Shown piece by piece: positions 1 to 10,559 of a stretch of DNA of 64,000 nt (position 1 is its first letter; each line of letters opens with the position of its first letter). The stretch is taken from NCBI GenBank assembly GCA_903813345.2, contig CAIIXF020000008.1:23976822-24040821 (forward strand), written 5' to 3'. A program made the translations under genes and the position numbers. The stretch comes from Owenia fusiformis. Taxonomy: Eukaryota > Annelida > Polychaeta > Sabellida > Oweniidae. The notes under the pieces were generated by a model, which saw nothing but the letters and a program-made list of their open reading frames with translations, had not been told where the DNA came from and searched no databases.

Positions 1-1
1 A

Positions 2-46
<45 letters not shown>

Positions 47-78
47 CCGTCCGTCCGTCCGTCTGTCTGTCCGTCAAC
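1..78 (+). repeat. CTGT/CCGT microsatellite
   Basis: A run of CTGT tetranucleotides grades into CCGT. It is the internal microsatellite of family A copy 1. The same tract, of differing length, sits about 40 bases inside the left end of the other family A copies. Confidence 0.9.
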
Positions 79-1232
79 AATAGTGGCACGTTTTAAAACC
101 TCTGTCGATAGGATTCCTGTTTTAAGTTATTTCTGTTCAACATCAATACAGAAAACTCCCCTATGACTCCTGGATCAAAAGCTCGCCTATTTTCAAAATG
201 GCCGCCATTTTTGTCTCACGAAATTCACTTTTGACTGGCACGTTTTAAAACCTCTGTCGATAGGATTCCTGTTTTAAGTTATTTCTGTTCAACATCAATA
301 CAGAAAACTCCCTTATGACTCCTGGTTCAAAAGCTCGCCTATTTTCAAAATGGCCACCATTTTTGTCTCGCGAAATTCACTTTTGACCCTTCCTAGCTTT
401 ACAAATAATTTCAGGTGTCCTACATTGTAAAAATCTGTGTCTATGTAAAGAGTAGATATATGAAATAATTTTGTTACAAAAAATCAGCGAAAAATTATAT
501 CTCTTTTTTTATTTTCAGCCATTTAAGTTAACGTTGATTTGTCCATCTGACTTGTGAAATCCACTTTTCCGTCAACAACAGTGGCACGTTTTAAAACCTC
601 TGTCGATAGGATTCCTGTTTTAAGTTATTTCTGTTCAACATCAATACAGAAAACTCCCCTATAACTCCTGGCTCAAAAGCTCGCCTATTTTCAAAATGGC
701 TGCCATTTTTGTCTCGCGAAATTCACTTTTGACCTATTTCCTAGCTTTACAAATAATTTCAAGTGTCCTACATTGTAAAAATCCATGTCAATGTAAAGAG
801 TAGATGTATGAAATAATTTTGTTACGAAAAATCAGCAAAAAGTTATATCCATTTTTTTTATTTTCAGCCATTTTAGTTAGCATTGATTTGTCCATCTGTC
901 TCGCAAAATCCACTTTTGGACCAATCGCCTTAAACCCTCTGTCGATAGGATTCCTGTTTTAAGTTAATTTTGTTCAACATCAATACAAAAAACTCTCCTA
1001 TGACTCTTGGTTCAAAAGCTCGCCTATTTTCAAAATGGTCACCATTCTTGTCTCGCGAAATTCACTTTTGGCCCATTTCCTAGCTTTACAAATAATTTCA
1101 GCTGTCCTGCATTGTAAAAAGCCATGTCACTGTAAAGAGTAGTTGTATGAAATAATTTTGTTACAAAAAATCGGCAAAATATTATATCAGTTTTTTTATT
1201 TTCAGCCATTTTAGTAAACATTGATTCGTCCA

Positions 1233-2192
1233 CAGTCAGAGAGAATGTTTCTGGCGAAAACTCTGGGATTTCAAACACTTTGAAGTTGGGAAACCGGAAG
1301 GGCTTACCTTTTTCAATTCCCGAATCTCACCGAATCTCTCCGAAATTAGCTCATCTTGGTGACTGTAAATTGCACAGCTGTATTCAATGGAGTCTTGTCA
1401 TATTCGATCAGCCTCAATTTTAAAGTGTATATTTTATTTTCAACGTGATTTCATCGTTTTTTGTCGACTGGTAAGAAAACGCCGGGCAAATGGCAAGATG
1501 GATGACTTTTGACCTGACCTTGACCGATGGTGATCACGTCATCAATATTACCAAGATGGCGGTTTCAAAATTTTCTAAAATTGCTTCAAATAATATTATG
1601 TTAATTCCTAGCGAGTAAAGATATCTCTTAGTTTGCTATTTCACAATAAGATAACGAAATGTGTAAGGAATTCGTATTTATCAATTAAAACATCACATCG
1701 ACATTTGGTATTCGTAAACTAGACGATGAAGATAACGACCTCGAAAAAAAACAAAAGAGCGAGTAAGGGATTCGAACCCGGGCCTCCAGCGTGCTAAGCG
1801 AGGATTCTCCCTCTAGACCACCGTTATATTACCGTTATTGGTATTAAACGCTACTTATTTTGAATGCTATGATTCGGAAGTGAAGTCACGTTCTTCACGT
1901 TTTGTTTGAGAGCGAGAACGAGACGTGCCAGAAGCCCGGCTTTTTTGTCAGTCGACCTGTTCAAAGTACATTTAGTAATAATTATCGCTTTTCAGAACAA
2001 TTTTGGAAACAATATTTTCTATCTACGTGGATTACAAAGCATCTAAGGTATGTAAATTAATATGAACAACTGAGTCAATAGGGATAAATAGCCCAACGAG
2101 AGTCGGCGGTCTTGAAAAATACTTGGATCTGATGCCAGTCCTGTTATTGATATAGTTCCAGGGCAATTCGAAGAACGTATTAGATGTCCGTG
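1233..2192. mobile_element. 960-bp insertion inside family A copy 1
   Basis: The ten bases GATTCGTCCA occur at 1223-1232 and again at 2193-2202. Family A sequence resumes after the second copy ('tctgtctctcagtcag'), so this is an insertion with a 10-bp target duplication. The ends begin CAGTCAGAGA and, on the other strand, CACGGACATC, so there is no convincing terminal inverted repeat. It contains the tRNA-like segment at 1757-1827 but no reading frame of note. Superfamily unknown. A retroposon is possible, but I see no poly-A tail. Confidence 0.7.
1757..1827 (-). pseudogene. Decayed tRNA-like sequence (Ala-AGC-like anticodon loop)
   Basis: Read on the minus strand there is an A-box-like TGGTCTAGAGGG (rc of 1809-1820), an anticodon loop TTAGCAC with AGC in the anticodon position, and a B-box GGGTTCGAATCCC (rc of 1767-1779). 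The T-stem is mismatched, the anticodon stem has a mismatch and the acceptor strands do not pair, so it is not a functional tRNA gene. It lies about 365 bases inside the 960-bp insertion rather than at its edge, which is unusual for a SINE head. Confidence 0.6.
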
Positions 2193-2707
2193 GATTCGTC
2201 CATCTGTCTCTCAGTCAGTCCAAAAAAGTGGCAAGTTTTAAACCTCTGTCAACACTTTTTAAATCCTCTGTTGATAGGATTCCCGATTTAAAATAATTTT
2301 GTTCAACATCAATAAAGAAAAAAATCTGTGACTCCTTCTTCAAAATCTCGCCTAATTTCAAAATGGCCACCATTTTTGTCTCGCGAAATTCACTTTTGGC
2401 CCATTTCCTAGCTTTACAAATAAGTTCAGGTGTCCTGCATTGTAAAAAGCCATGTCTTTGTAAAGAGTAGTTGTATGAAATAATTTTGTAACAAAAAATC
2501 TGCAAAAAATTATACCCGTCTTTTTTATTTTCACTTTTGAGCAACACCATGTGAGCCCAGTACCCACGGTACTAATTTTACATTTTGGCATGCCAACCTA
2601 AGGTCCTTGCAATGGCATGGGTGCACAAAGGTCCTATCACTATTGGAAGAGTTTATTTTCATTCACAAGGGTAGTTTGGGATTCTTTACATTTTATGAAG
2701 CAGTACA

Positions 2708-3587
2708 TACACTCCCCTCCATAAGTTTGGCAACCTTTTTTCCCCCATTGAACTACGTGTTAAAGCCTCTTTACCTTTGAATTTTTATTTACTTAACCTG
2801 CGATGAAAATACTTTAACTATTGCTGGGAACGTAATTTGACCTTAATTCCAATACCTCCAAATTTTCTCAATTTTTTTCCTCAATTACAATAGGTCGAAA
2901 ATTGATGATAAATTTGATGAATTTTTGAAAATCGACATTCCCATGTTAACCAATGGGAAATGGTAGGTTTGCCGCAAGTCATATGACAGAATATCTATCC
3001 ATCCGAGTCCTTGCAAAAAATACGAGTTAGGCAGGCAATTGAATTTGCTAACTTTATTTAACAAAAAATTGATATGTTTCTTCAGGTTCAACAAAGTTAT
3101 AGGGCTTTAAAGTCAAAATTGTTTTTCAAAAAACCTCTCCCATTGAAATAACACAGGAGGCGAAAAATTATTTTCAAAAATGACTTTGAAGCGCTGTAAC
3201 TTTAATATTCATCAAATAAACTAAACACTTAGTGTTCAAAAAAGTTAGACAATTCAATTTTCTATATAAAAATATTTTTTGCTGAATCTTTTACTGAAAA
3301 TTTATCCTGATTTCTGATTTGCCCCGAACCCTCCATTTCCCATTAGATTACATGGGAATGACAATTTTCAAAAATTCATCAAATTTATCATCAATTTTCG
3401 ACCTATTGTAATTCAGGAAAAAAATTGAGAAAATTTGGAGGTATTGGAAATAAAGTCAAGTTACGTTTCCATCAATATTATAAGTTATTTCATCGCCGGT
3501 TAAGTAAATAAAAATTCAAACGTAAAGAGGCTTTAACACGTAGTTCAATGGGGAAAAAAGGTTGCCAAACTTATGGAGGGGAGTGTA
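2708..3587. mobile_element. Tc1/mariner-like palindromic non-autonomous element
   Basis: The left end (TA)CACTCCCCTCCATAAGTTTGG and the right end mirror each other for about 250 bases (2710-2965 against 3333-3585), with a few mismatches. TA flanks both ends (2708-2709 and 3586-3587), as expected for Tc1/mariner insertion. The middle is non-coding. Very long inverted repeats and no transposase make it a foldback-type non-autonomous element that would need a transposase in trans. Confidence 0.85.
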
Positions 3588-3714
3588 TAAATGAATACAC
3601 ACTGTGCAGATTATACATAGTCATTTCTAAATACTTGTTTATGAATGTGACTGTTGTCCGATACCAAGCTACAGATACCAATGCAATAAGACTGAATTGT
3701 TTCAGATACAGTAG

Positions 3715-4030
3715 CAGGCCTGTCAACTTGGGAACACCTAACATGAGTGGGGGGTAGGTACGAAAAATTTCGAACGGAATGCGTGACATATACATGATTC
3801 GCGTGAAAAGTCCGAACGAAATGCGTACGTTTTTTTTCGGCGTTCGTATTTTTGCTGTGTAGACGAACTTTTTTCTAAATTTTTCTACAGAAATATTTTT
3901 GCTTGACAATTACCAGGTAAAATGCGTATTTGCGTGACATTTTCTGTCACGCAAAAATAAGTGGCGTGACTTCAAATTCTTCAGCAAATGCGTGACAAAT
4001 ACGCAAATTGCGGGACAGTTGACAGGCCTG
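3715..4030. mobile_element. 316-bp MITE with CAGGCCTGTCAACT ends
   Basis: The inverted ends CAGGCCTGTCAACT and AGTTGACAGGCCTG are flanked by CAGTAG on both sides (3709-3714 and 4031-4036). The interior reiterates GCGTGACA and its complement. The CAGG start is hAT-like, but only 6 bases of target duplication are clear where hAT elements usually show 8. A single CAGGCCTGTCAA at about 5307 may be a solo end of the same family. Confidence 0.7.
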
Positions 4031-4036
4031 CAGTAG

Positions 4037-5560
4037 TTTCATTTCTTTATTTCAATCACTTTTCTTCAAAGAAGGTGCAGTTTTTGTTACTATACTCCAG
4101 TAACTAATGAATAAACTGGTTATTTTTCCCGGGGTTTACTCTATATTTACCATGGCGGGGATCCTTGGCTTATGTGGGGTGACTTTTTGACATTTGGTAT
4201 GGCAATAGTCCCAAATTTCAGGATCTGGTATGAAAATACCCCCAAATTATGACTTTTGACTTTCTTGAGGCTTCAGACAATTTGAATTTTCTTGGTCTTA
4301 TATATGGATATTTGGTATGGCATTGGTTCTCTATTTGGACATTGGCATGGCATTGGTATTATACTAGGACATTTGGTATGGCTTTTGGGCGTTTTTTTGG
4401 TTGGTATGGGAACACATTGAAATTTGACAGATTGGTATGGGAACATACTGATATCTGAGATCTCAGCCTAGGACCCCCACCAAATTTTGTTTACAGTCAC
4501 CCCCCAGGGGGGGGGGGGGGCTCATTCAGTCTATTTTGTAGTATATTACTTTGTTTCACGAGCAATTTGGAGAAACAGGGCGTGAAACTAGGACCCCCGT
4601 CATAAACTTCTACCAGTTCAAGATCCTTTTCAATGATTTCTGGGCACGTTCAACTGTTTGAATCAATTGTGTCCATCAAAATGAATTCCGACTTTCAAAA
4701 TTCTCTTTTTTGTTTGTATTTCTGGGCACTTTTAAATGTTAAGCAATGAATGAAACTCAAAATGTATGTGTCAATTATAAAGAATTTGAAAAATGGGTTT
4801 TTGATTTTTTTCCCCCAAAAATGAGAAAAATTTTGTTTTTTGAAGGGGGATGTCAGAGGGGGAGAAAGGGGTGCTCACCTTCCTCCAAAACATTTTACTA
4901 TTTCAAGGTGCTATTTTATGATGTGAATCAAATAGATTTTTTCAATTGATTTTTTAGGGTGAGAAAGATCCATGCCTCAAAAAAGTTAACAATTTTAAAA
5001 TGCTTGGTGATTTCCAGGCAAAATCAAAGTGTATGAGTCAATTAAAAAATCACAAAAAAACTCTTTTTTCAATTTTTGGGGGATACCAAACTGGAAGTAA
5101 GGAGTGGTCCCTTCCCTTCTTAAACATCTTACTATTTCTAAGGTGCTATTTCATGGTGCCTGAGCACTTTTGATGTTTGTTAAATTCAATGAATTCAGAA
5201 TTCTTTCAAAATGCTATTTAGTGTTTCTGGGCACTAATTCAAGGTGTTCAAGTCAAGTAAAACAAAAATTTCACAATTTTTTTTGGGGAGGGGGGTGCCA
5301 GACAGGCCTGTCAATTATTTTCATGTTATGACATTTTGGAGGAACAGTCAAAGAAGTTAAACCATAAACTTTTGATTGTCACTCAGAGGTTGCTTTTAAC
5401 TTGGTAACCATGATTGTAATTAACGAGTTATAGTTGTGTTCCCGGGTTGTGTTATTTTTTTTCCCATAATAGGATTCTATTAGTACTGATGCCCTTTTAG
5501 GGCCAAACGCACATCCTATATACAATTTTCAATAACAGTTAATATAGCAATATAGTAAAG
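4037..5560. other. Non-coding AT-rich stretch with degenerate repeats
   Basis: 4190-4450 holds loose reiterations of 'catttggtatggcattgg'. 4508-4521 is a run of about 14 G. 4620-5300 holds diverged copies of a phrase around 'tctgggcacttttaaatg' and 'aaggtgctattttatg'. No frame here looks coding. A CAGGCCTGTCAA end-like motif sits near 5307. Confidence 0.5.
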
Positions 5561-6002
5561 AAAATAGGATTACATTCTTCAAATGACATATAAAATGTTA
5601 CTTTGATATAAGAATCCTGTCTCTACCAATCATTAGATACTTTATCATGTCAGCAGATTCTTTTAATATGATCCCCTCACTCGTCAATTTGGTGGTCATT
5701 CATGTTTTTAAAATTACTACACAGGTTTTCAAGTTTTTCAATATGGGATTTTCTGATAAACTCCAATTTTTTACATTTGAATAAAAATTGTGTTTCATCT
5801 TCTATAACCGCGAGTCCTTACATATTTTACAAAATCGACTATTAAGATCAGTAATTGGTTTTGTATACCGGCCTCTCTCTATCTCTAGATTGTGGGCGCT
5901 TATACGTAATCTAGTTAAATGTTTAGCGTTTGAACGTGTCATTTCTGAAAGGTAGTGTTCAAATCCAAAGTGCGATTTTAGTTGTTTAAATAATCTAAGT
6001 TT
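5560..6002 (-). pseudogene. LINE 3' relic (C-terminal end of a reverse transcriptase polyprotein)
   Basis: The minus strand reads ...LTRLRISAHNLEIERGRYTK, then LNSRFCKICKD, a frameshift with a stop, then EDETQFLFKCKKLEFIRKSH. The order 'RxSxHNLxIExGRY - CxxC - EDExHFLxxC' is typical of the Cys-containing C-terminus of many invertebrate non-LTR retrotransposon proteins. It is broken by at least one frameshift and no reverse transcriptase core is present, so this is a 5'-truncated dead copy. The family is named by eye from this pattern only. Confidence 0.65.
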
Positions 6003-6277
6003 CCCCCCATTCCCACTTATCAGATTCTTCCAATATATGGATTGATCTCCCCAGCACTAAATCAAGTGTGTGCAGCACCCTCCTGAGATTTTGATAACAG
6101 TCTTGTACCCGCCTGAGAATCAATTTGCACCCATGGGAAAAATCATGAAAAATAGGCATTATTTTGACCAACTTTCGTTGGTCTGAATTGTGTGAAAATG
6201 AAAAATTTGCACCCACTTGAAAAACATCCCGTTGAGATCATTGAGTGTCATGTCTATTACAATGTACTTCTATGCAG

Positions 6278-6398
6278 GTACGTGTGTATGATACAACAGA
6301 GGGTAATGGCTTCAGGTGCCTTAACACTATAGATGCTGAGAAGCTAATCTCCAAACACAGATACAACAAACTACAGGCTGCAACTGAGGCTGCTACAG
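6278..6398 (+). CDS. Candidate exon 1 of an unrecognised gene
   Basis: Between the acceptor 'cttctatgcag' (AG at 6276-6277) and the donor 'gtaaga' (6399) lies an open 121-base segment in phase 0 that ends one base into a codon. It encodes 40 residues beginning VRVYDTTEGNGFRC and ending LQAATEAAT. Its composition is protein-like, rich in charged residues, and unlike the surrounding repeats. VRVYDT..G.RCLNTID resembles one strand pair of a WD-type beta-propeller, but that is only an impression. The next candidate exon (28825) starts in the matching phase. A transposon target site begins only 12 bases after the donor GT. The ATG upstream in the same frame is probably intronic. Confidence 0.6.
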
Positions 6399-6410
6399 GT
6401 AAGACCCTGT

Positions 6411-9378
6411 TAGGCCATCAGCTTCACCCCAAAATTTAGGTTATCGGTACCAAGTTAGGGGAATAATGCTCATAGTGATTTTTGGCAAGGTAAATACCTC
6501 CAGACTAAGAAAATATGTGATAGCATTGCAGGAGTGGTAGCTTATGGGTGTTATCGCCCATTTTTCAAAATGGCTGCTATTGCGCTTTTTACCAAATAAA
6601 AGAAATCATATTTTAGTATAATGAGAGGCAAAAACAGTGATTTTGAAGTCTATTTCTGGGTTTTAGGGGTCAAGGATTTCATTTATGTCAAAATCTAAGT
6701 CATCAAAAAATTGCTTTATATGGAAATTCAAGATGGCCACCAAAATGGGTCTCAAAACAAATATGTTACTATTGATACAAGCTAAAAAAGCTCAAAGAAC
6801 GGTTAAAAAGTGACTTTGGAGACCATGAATAGGTTTTAGAGGCTGAGGATTTTATTTGTGTCTATTGATAGAAATCCTTTATATGAAATTCCAAGATGGC
6901 CACCAAAATGAGTGCCAAAATGAATATGTAAACTATTTATATAAACTCAAAGAACAGTTAAAACGTGCATTTGCAGACCATGATAGGGTTTTACAGGTTA
7001 ATATAGATTCCATCCATGGATGAATCTAAGTGATTAAAGAATACCTTAATATAGAAAATGGCTGCCAAAATGGCCATACATATGGCTGCTAAAATGAATT
7101 TGTACACACATAGAAAAGTTGGAAATATAATGTACGTAATACTATCTGAAACTAGGTTTCAGGGGAAAATGGTTTCAATATAGCCTTTACCAAAGTCATC
7201 TTAACCTTTCCTCATATTAAAACCCAAAATGGTCACCAAAATGGCTGCCAAAATGAATATTTACATGTACATACATGTATATCTTTAAGCATTAACAGAG
7301 GATGTCGGCAAGTGATTGTGGTATCTTTGACAATTTAACTAGGATCTAGGGATTGAGGATTTCAGTTACCATTGAAATTTTTCTTTTTACTTTAATTGTT
7401 AAATTGTTTTCTTGATAAAAATCAAAGATGGCTGCCAAAATCGCTGCCAAATTGGCTGTTGGTAAAGTTTTTACCTATTTTCTAGCTTATTTCTCTCTGT
7501 ATCTGTAACCTCTATATTTTTCAGTGTTCTTTGTTGTTTTTATTTTTGTCTTCGTTTTTTGTTTTTTTTCTTTTGTTTTCTTTGCTGCCTTTCAATTTTC
7601 TTGTTTTATTTGTGTTTTCTCATTTGTGTTGTCTCTGTTTCTTCATTTTCTTTGTTTTTCTCTTTTTCTTTTTTCTTGGAATTAGAGTCAATTAGAGCTT
7701 TCGGGATACACCAAAATTTAACCTGGTCCATTGTCAAGAGCTGATTCCCAGAGTGCTAAAATACTTATTAACCTTTTTTTGGGTGTGTGTTTGTTTGAGA
7801 TTATTGGAACCAAAGTTGCCTATCTACTCCCGGGTAACCTTTGCAAGTCACACCTTCTTACTCTGTTGATGTTGCTCTTTCTCCTCAGCCTCTGTTGTTG
7901 TAATGGAAGTTACATAGTTGGAAAAGTCATAGGAGAATAACACCAAACTGAAAGCATGAGACTTTGAACCAACTCCCTGCATGGCTAAGGTCAATTGCTT
8001 TCATTCATTTTTCTAGTTCTCACAGATGCTGTTGATATCTTTAAGAAACTCATCAAAATATTTCCCTAGATATTCAATTATCTCATCATGGATAGTATGA
8101 ATAATTGCACATTAGCTGCCTTTGTATACCACTCAGCTGAAAAGATTCCTTGGATTGGCCATCATCTCGAGGCAGCTTAGAATCTGTTGTGCTCCAGGGA
8201 ATGACTAAGTCATAACAGTGATGATGTCCATATAGGCTTGGCAAGAAGGATGTTTTGTGTCATCATTCACTTTGAGACCTCTTTACTTGCATGGACTCTT
8301 ATGCTTTCACAATCCAGTTCATTGCTGCGATGAAGAGGGTACAATTGAGATGGTACATTCCATCAGGACCATCTTGGATATTCAAATAAATGTATTCCAA
8401 AATTACTTATTCTTTTGGCAGCCATTGTGGTTGCCATCCTGAATATCCAAATAAAAGAATTATTTGATGACTAAGTTTTAGACATAATTAAAGTTCTCGA
8501 CCATTAAAACCTAGACATGGTCTCCAAAATCACTTTGAACACATATTAATAGTAACATATTCATTTTGGCAGCCATCTTCGATTTCCACATCAAGTTATT
8601 CTTTGATGACTAAGACAATAAAATCATTGATCCCCTAACACTTTCATGGTCTACAAAATTAATTTTTATCTGTTCTTTGAGCTTATATCAATACATGTAG
8701 TTACATTTTCATTTTGGTGGCCATCTTGGATTTCCATATAAAGCAATTCTTTGCTGACTTAGACTTAAATGAGGCATAAATGAAATCCTTGACCCCTAAA
8801 CCCTTTCATTGTCTGCAAAATTGCTTTTTATCTGTTCCTTGAGCTTACATGTAGTTCAATACTGTAATGACATATTCGTTTTGGCACCTTTTTGCGGCCA
8901 TCTTGGATTTCAATATAAAGTAATCCTTCGATGACATAGCTTTAGACATGAATAGAATCTTTAGACTCTAAAACCTCTTCTAAAACTCTTCAAAATCATG
9001 TTGAAACGTTTTTGAGCTTGTATCATTAGTACATATTTGTTTTTGAACCAAATTTGGCGGCCATCTTGGATTTTCATATGAATTAATGTTTTGATGACTT
9101 GGATTTGGGCATAACTCAAATCGTTGACCCCTAAAACCCAGAATTAGACCCTAAAATCACTGATCTTGCCTCTCAGTATGCTTAGATATAACTTCTTTTA
9201 TTTGGTAGCAAGCGCACCGGCGGCCATTTTGAAAAATGGGTGATAACACCTATTAAGCTACCACTTCTGCAATGCTATCACATATTTTCTTACTCTAGGG
9301 GTCTAGACCTTCCCAAAAATCACCATGGCCATTATTCCCCTGATTTGGTACCGACCAACCCCCCAGGCTGATCGCCTA
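6411..9378. mobile_element. 3-kb palindromic TA-target element
   Basis: The ends TA-GGCCATCAGC and GCTGATCGCC-TA mirror each other. Inverted similarity continues inward for several hundred bases: 'gggaataatg', 'gtgatagcattgcag' and 'ccatttttcaaaatgg' occur at 6460-6580 and, reversed, at 9210-9340. Each arm then carries four or five diverged units of about 150-180 bases built around 'aaattcaagatggccaccaaaatg'. The unpaired centre (about 7480-8230) is pyrimidine-rich and non-coding. There is no transposase. TA duplication fits Tc1/mariner-type mobilisation in trans. Confidence 0.8.
7520..7676 (+). repeat. T-rich pyrimidine tract
   Basis: A low-complexity run of TTTTC/TTTG/TTCT words in the unpaired centre of the 3-kb palindromic element. 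The frame across it, mostly F, L, S and C, is an artefact of composition. Confidence 0.8.
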
Positions 9379-9988
9379 TGTGTAGAAAAGAGAAAATGTT
9401 AGGACAAAATTCTGAGAGGTTGCAATTAAGGGTCCCACAACACATTATGAAACGATAGAATACATATCTTGATACTTACAGGACCAAAACTTTGATATTT
9501 TCCAACAATGAAAACGTCAAAATGTCATTATCTTCTGAAATTATAATCAACTATAAATTCAAAATAAACATTTATAAAGATTTGAACCCATATCTTGATC
9601 ATTTCTTGTGAGTTTTGGAATTTTTCATTAGGAAATAAGACCAAAATTCATGATTCAAATGTTGAAGTGAACAAAATGGAGGAGAATTCTGTATCACAAC
9701 ATGCCTATATATGGGACAGAATATCAATGTTGCACTCTTGGAGCCAAACCTCCTTGGCTAAACATTACGTCTATAATTAAAAACTAAAATTGTTCGCTTT
9801 TTATTCAATATATCACAATGAACTAACATTTCTAAATTACATTATGTCAGATAAAAGACCCAAAGAGTAAAATCAGGTATACGAAATAGTCAGGAAAAGT
9901 CTATTGAATACAAACTAGAACACTGAATAATTTAGACATAGAGGACAGAAGTAATTTGTTTGCATTTTGACTATACCACACAAAAATG
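9379..9988. other. No recognisable gene
   Basis: AT-rich sequence between two transposons. A 61-codon plus-strand frame near 9595 has no recognisable motif and no splice context. I see nothing else to report. Confidence 0.5.
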
Positions 9989-10559
9989 TAAAAGGATGAT
10001 TCTCGGTTTGGAGAACGAAGTTCATCACTCTAATTGAGCGCTATCCCTGCTTCGGACAAATTTGATTTTTTTTACATAATATAGATTTGAATGTCTTCTT
10101 TTGAATAGACATAAATTAATTTGGGTAATATTTCTAGATTTTCCATAAAAAAATTACTAGTGAACCACCCAACGTCGCTTCTATGATTCGTACCACTTTT
10201 TTAACTTGATGTATTGCATATTTTCGTGGGTCGATTAAAAAAAAATACAAACGACGTATACATGAATATGTCATAAGCATATCGTGAGATAATTGTTAGA
10301 TTAGGTTTGCTATAAGTGACTTAAAAACAAAAAAATAAAAAACATTAGTTCACGTGTTAAAGTTCCATTGACCGTGACATCAAGGAAAATTGAGTTTTTT
10401 GTCATCAGACATCTTTATAGATGGAACTAGCTATGTACTACATTTTCAAATACACTCACATAGAACATATCTAAGATGTTCTTTTTATCGATGAAAAGAT
10501 TCTTACATTCGGAAGTTACATTAAAATATCAATTGCAATAGCCGCCTGTTTTTAACATC

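Larger units (their letters stand above)
1..2574 (+). mobile_element. Hairpin-ended repeat family A, copy 1 (left end off window)
   Basis: The copy starts in a CTGT/CCGT microsatellite. It continues with diverged tandem units of about 300-400 bases, each running from 'aaacctctgtcgatagg' through 'tcaaaatggccgccattt' to 'ttttattttcagccatttta'. It ends at GAGCAACACCATGTGAGC followed by the small hairpin AGTACC-CAC-GGTACT. Complete copies at 19011 and 20587 begin with the hairpin AGCTCAC-ATG-GTGAGCT, so the left end of this copy must lie just before base 1. It has no coding potential: the roughly 80-residue minus-strand frames recur in every copy and are by-products of the repeat. It is interrupted at 1233-2192. 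I cannot assign it to a named superfamily. Confidence 0.8.

Noticed and set aside
1039-1278. Minus-strand frames with 'DIIFCRFFVTKLFHTTTLY', seen many times
   Set aside because: The same 70-80 residue frame occurs in each family A unit, with no shared start, splice sites or protein-level conservation. It is a repeat by-product.
1757-1827. Functional tRNA-Ala gene
   Set aside because: A- and B-boxes are present, but acceptor strands do not pair and the T-stem and anticodon stem are mismatched.
7559-7744. Membrane-like protein rich in F, L and S
   Set aside because: It is the translation of a T-rich low-complexity tract inside a transposon.
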